DNA of 64,000 nt from contig NC_016584.1 of NCBI RefSeq assembly GCF_000235605.1, positions 5,147,151 to 5,211,150 on the forward strand, read 5' to 3'. How positions within the stretch are numbered: position 1 is the first letter of the stretch; each line of letters opens with the position of its first letter. Under the pieces are notes generated by a model. The model did not search any database. It was not told where the DNA came from and saw only the letters and a program-made list of their open reading frames with translations. Below are positions 62,753-64,000 of the stretch, piece after piece. Position numbers and translations under genes: made by a program. This stretch comes from Desulfosporosinus orientis DSM 765 (GTDB lineage Bacteria > Bacillota > Desulfitobacteriia > Desulfitobacteriales > Desulfitobacteriaceae).

Positions 62753-64000
62753 TGATTACACCCTCCTTCGGGGGAAATTCCTGTCTCAGCAGGCCCCAAA
62801 CAGGACTCAGCACAGTACGGGTTAAAGATTTAGCAAAGGTAACCATTCCCTGATAACCAGCATAGGGAAGTTTTCGCCCGTGGTTAATATCCAAGAAAGG
62901 CGTCCTTGTTTTATGAGCCAGATATTTGGTCTTTCCTCCGGCCACGATGAGATCCGGTTTTTTCTCAGCAATTATTTTTAAAAAGCCCGCAGAACTTGTA
63001 TCTTCGATAATTTGAGCCGAGGGGTCCATCAGTTCTTTCATACGCTGAAAATCTTCTGGTGTCGAGTTTTGAGTTCCTCCCGCCAAGATATTAATCCCTA
63101 ATTCAGCCAAGGTAGAAACCATCGACCAAGTTTTAACTCCTCCCGTAAACAAAATAGCCTGTTTATTTTCCAGTAACTTTCGATATTCCGCAATGGTCTT
63201 GCGTGTTTCCTCCTCCTTCTGCTTAACATATACTAAGGTTCTCTCCAGCAAATCAGGATCACCCAGCGCTTTGGCAATGTTGATCAACGTTTCTGAGGTA
63301 TCATGAATCCCGTAAAATGACCCCTCCATAAATGGTATCCCATAGCGAATTTCCATCTTGCGTACAAGATTGGTCAGGCTTTTAGAACAAATCAATACAT
63401 TAAGGCATGCTCGATGAGCTGAACGCAAGTCATCGAATTTGGCATCCCCAGTAATAGCCGTTTGCACGGTGATCCCTAGGTTTTTCAAATCAGGCAAGAC
63501 TCCCCAAAGATCTCCTGCAATGTTATACTCTCCAATCAGGTTGATGGAAAGAGGTATTTTCTCGTCTGAACCCCCCCCTGTCCCGATAACTCGATCAAAG
63601 AGAACCTCTCCAGCAATCCGATTGCCAATATTTTTGTCTCCTAAAAAACCTGGGCAATTCACTGCAATAACTGGAACCGTCAGTTCAGCTTCGGCTTCCC
63701 TGCAAATCTTGTCGACGTCATCTCCGATCAGGGAGGAGACACAAGTTGAGTAGACAAAAATTGCTTTAGGATTATGTCGAGCGGCAATCTCTAAGATCGC
63801 TGCTTTTAGCTTAGCCTCTCCGCCATAAACGACATCATTTTCCATAATATCGGTGGTCAGTCCCCGCCGGTAAAGTTGGGAACCTGAGGAGCGAGCTCCT
63901 CGGTTATCCCACGAATTACCTGCACAAGCAATCGGTCCATGAACAAGGTGAGCGACATCCGTAATAGGCATGAGCACAACTCTTGCCCCGTCATAAGCAC
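62745..64000 (-). CDS. nifE: Nitrogenase cofactor scaffold subunit NifE, partial
   Basis: The frame runs off the right edge: it stays open to 64000 and the extra codons read AYDGARVVL before MPITDVAHLVHGPIACAGNS, as in NifE, so ATG 63977 is not the true start. The visible part covers the Cys ligand in HGPIACAGNSWDNR, the VYGGEAKLKAAI block and FVYSTCVSSLIGDDVD. It is the NifD-like half of the NifEN scaffold. The rest of the nif operon (nifHDK and regulators) probably lies to the right. Confidence 0.93.
   Translation of the reverse strand, partial: AYDGARVVLMPITDVAHLVHGPIACAGNSWDNRGARSSGSQLYRRGLTTDIMENDVVYGGEAKLKAAILEIAARHNPKAIFVYSTCVSSLIGDDVDKICREAEAELTVPVIAVNCPGFLGDKNIGNRIAGEVLFDRVIGTGGGSDEKIPLSINLIGEYNIAGDLWGVLPDLKNLGITVQTAITGDAKFDDLRSAHRACLNVLICSKSLTNLVRKMEIRYGIPFMEGSFYGIHDTSETLINIAKALGDPDLLERTLVYVKQKEEETRKTIAEYRKLLENKQAILFTGGVKTWSMVSTLAELGINILAGGTQNSTPEDFQRMKELMDPSAQIIEDTSSAGFLKIIAEKKPDLIVAGGKTKYLAHKTRTPFLDINHGRKLPYAGYQGMVTFAKSLTRTVLSPVWGLLRQEFPPKEGVIND

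Overview
The window looks like the chromosome of a mid/low-GC, endospore-forming, probably anaerobic Firmicute of the Desulfosporosinus/Desulfitobacterium (Peptococcaceae) type. The pointers are the sporulation pair yqfC/yqfD, hrcA-grpE-dnaK-dnaJ behind a CIRCE operator, T-box leaders, ppdK with its ppsR and CcpN-type partners, and a clostridial nif cluster. This assignment is inferred from gene content and order only. Almost every gene is on the minus strand. The only plus-strand genes are a small family of unknown repeat proteins at 14.7-19.0 kb.

Layout. (1) 1-4.8 kb: a NitT/TauT-type ABC importer (ATPase cut by the left edge, permease, lipoprotein) with a HisC-like aminotransferase and a GldA-like dehydrogenase. 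(2) 5.3-11.1 kb: thioredoxin, a thioredoxin-reductase-like flavoprotein, a leaderless arylsulfate sulfotransferase, a DASS-type anion transporter and an unusual XRE-CRP fusion regulator. (3) 11.1-25.7 kb: an accessory mosaic. It holds a frameshifted FtsX-type permease, a chimeric ABC ATPase remnant behind an orphan T-box, toxin-antitoxin scraps, plus-strand proteins with a 'WRGxPxTG' domain (one copy truncated next to a dead IS1182-type transposase), an OmpR-type two-component system, an intact IS21 element, a secreted protein with twelve 29-residue repeats, and a possible 30-aa membrane protein. Fragments resembling the 3' end and terminator of ppdK, and a degenerate ~80-bp element, mark several of the broken joints. 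(4) 25.8-55.0 kb: conserved core in the order ppdK, ppsR, ccpN-like, glyS-glyQ (T-box), NUDIX, UBA-like, recO, deoC, era, cdd, dgkA, ybeY, yqfF/pgpH, yqfD, yqfC, yqeY, rpsU, HIT, mtaB, rsmE, prmA, dnaJ, dnaK, grpE, hrcA, hemW, lepA. (5) 55.0-56.0 kb: about 1 kb without a convincing gene, rich in inverted repeats and in a ~40-bp palindromic repeat that also occurs at 38.6 and 57.6 kb. (6) 56-58.6 kb: two genes for a split formiminotransferase/cyclodeaminase system and a DMT permease. (7) 58.7-64 kb: the nif operon nifE (cut by the right edge)-nifN-nifX-fdx-nifB-nifV, closed by a strong terminator.

The core blocks are classical. The novelty lies in the 5-25.7 kb mosaic and in the interspersed repeats. 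The main candidates are the WRG-domain protein family, the 29-residue repeat protein with an 11-bp-spaced direct-repeat operator, the leaderless sulfotransferase cluster with its fusion regulator, and the IleRS-like/ABC chimera left behind an isoleucine-type T-box.
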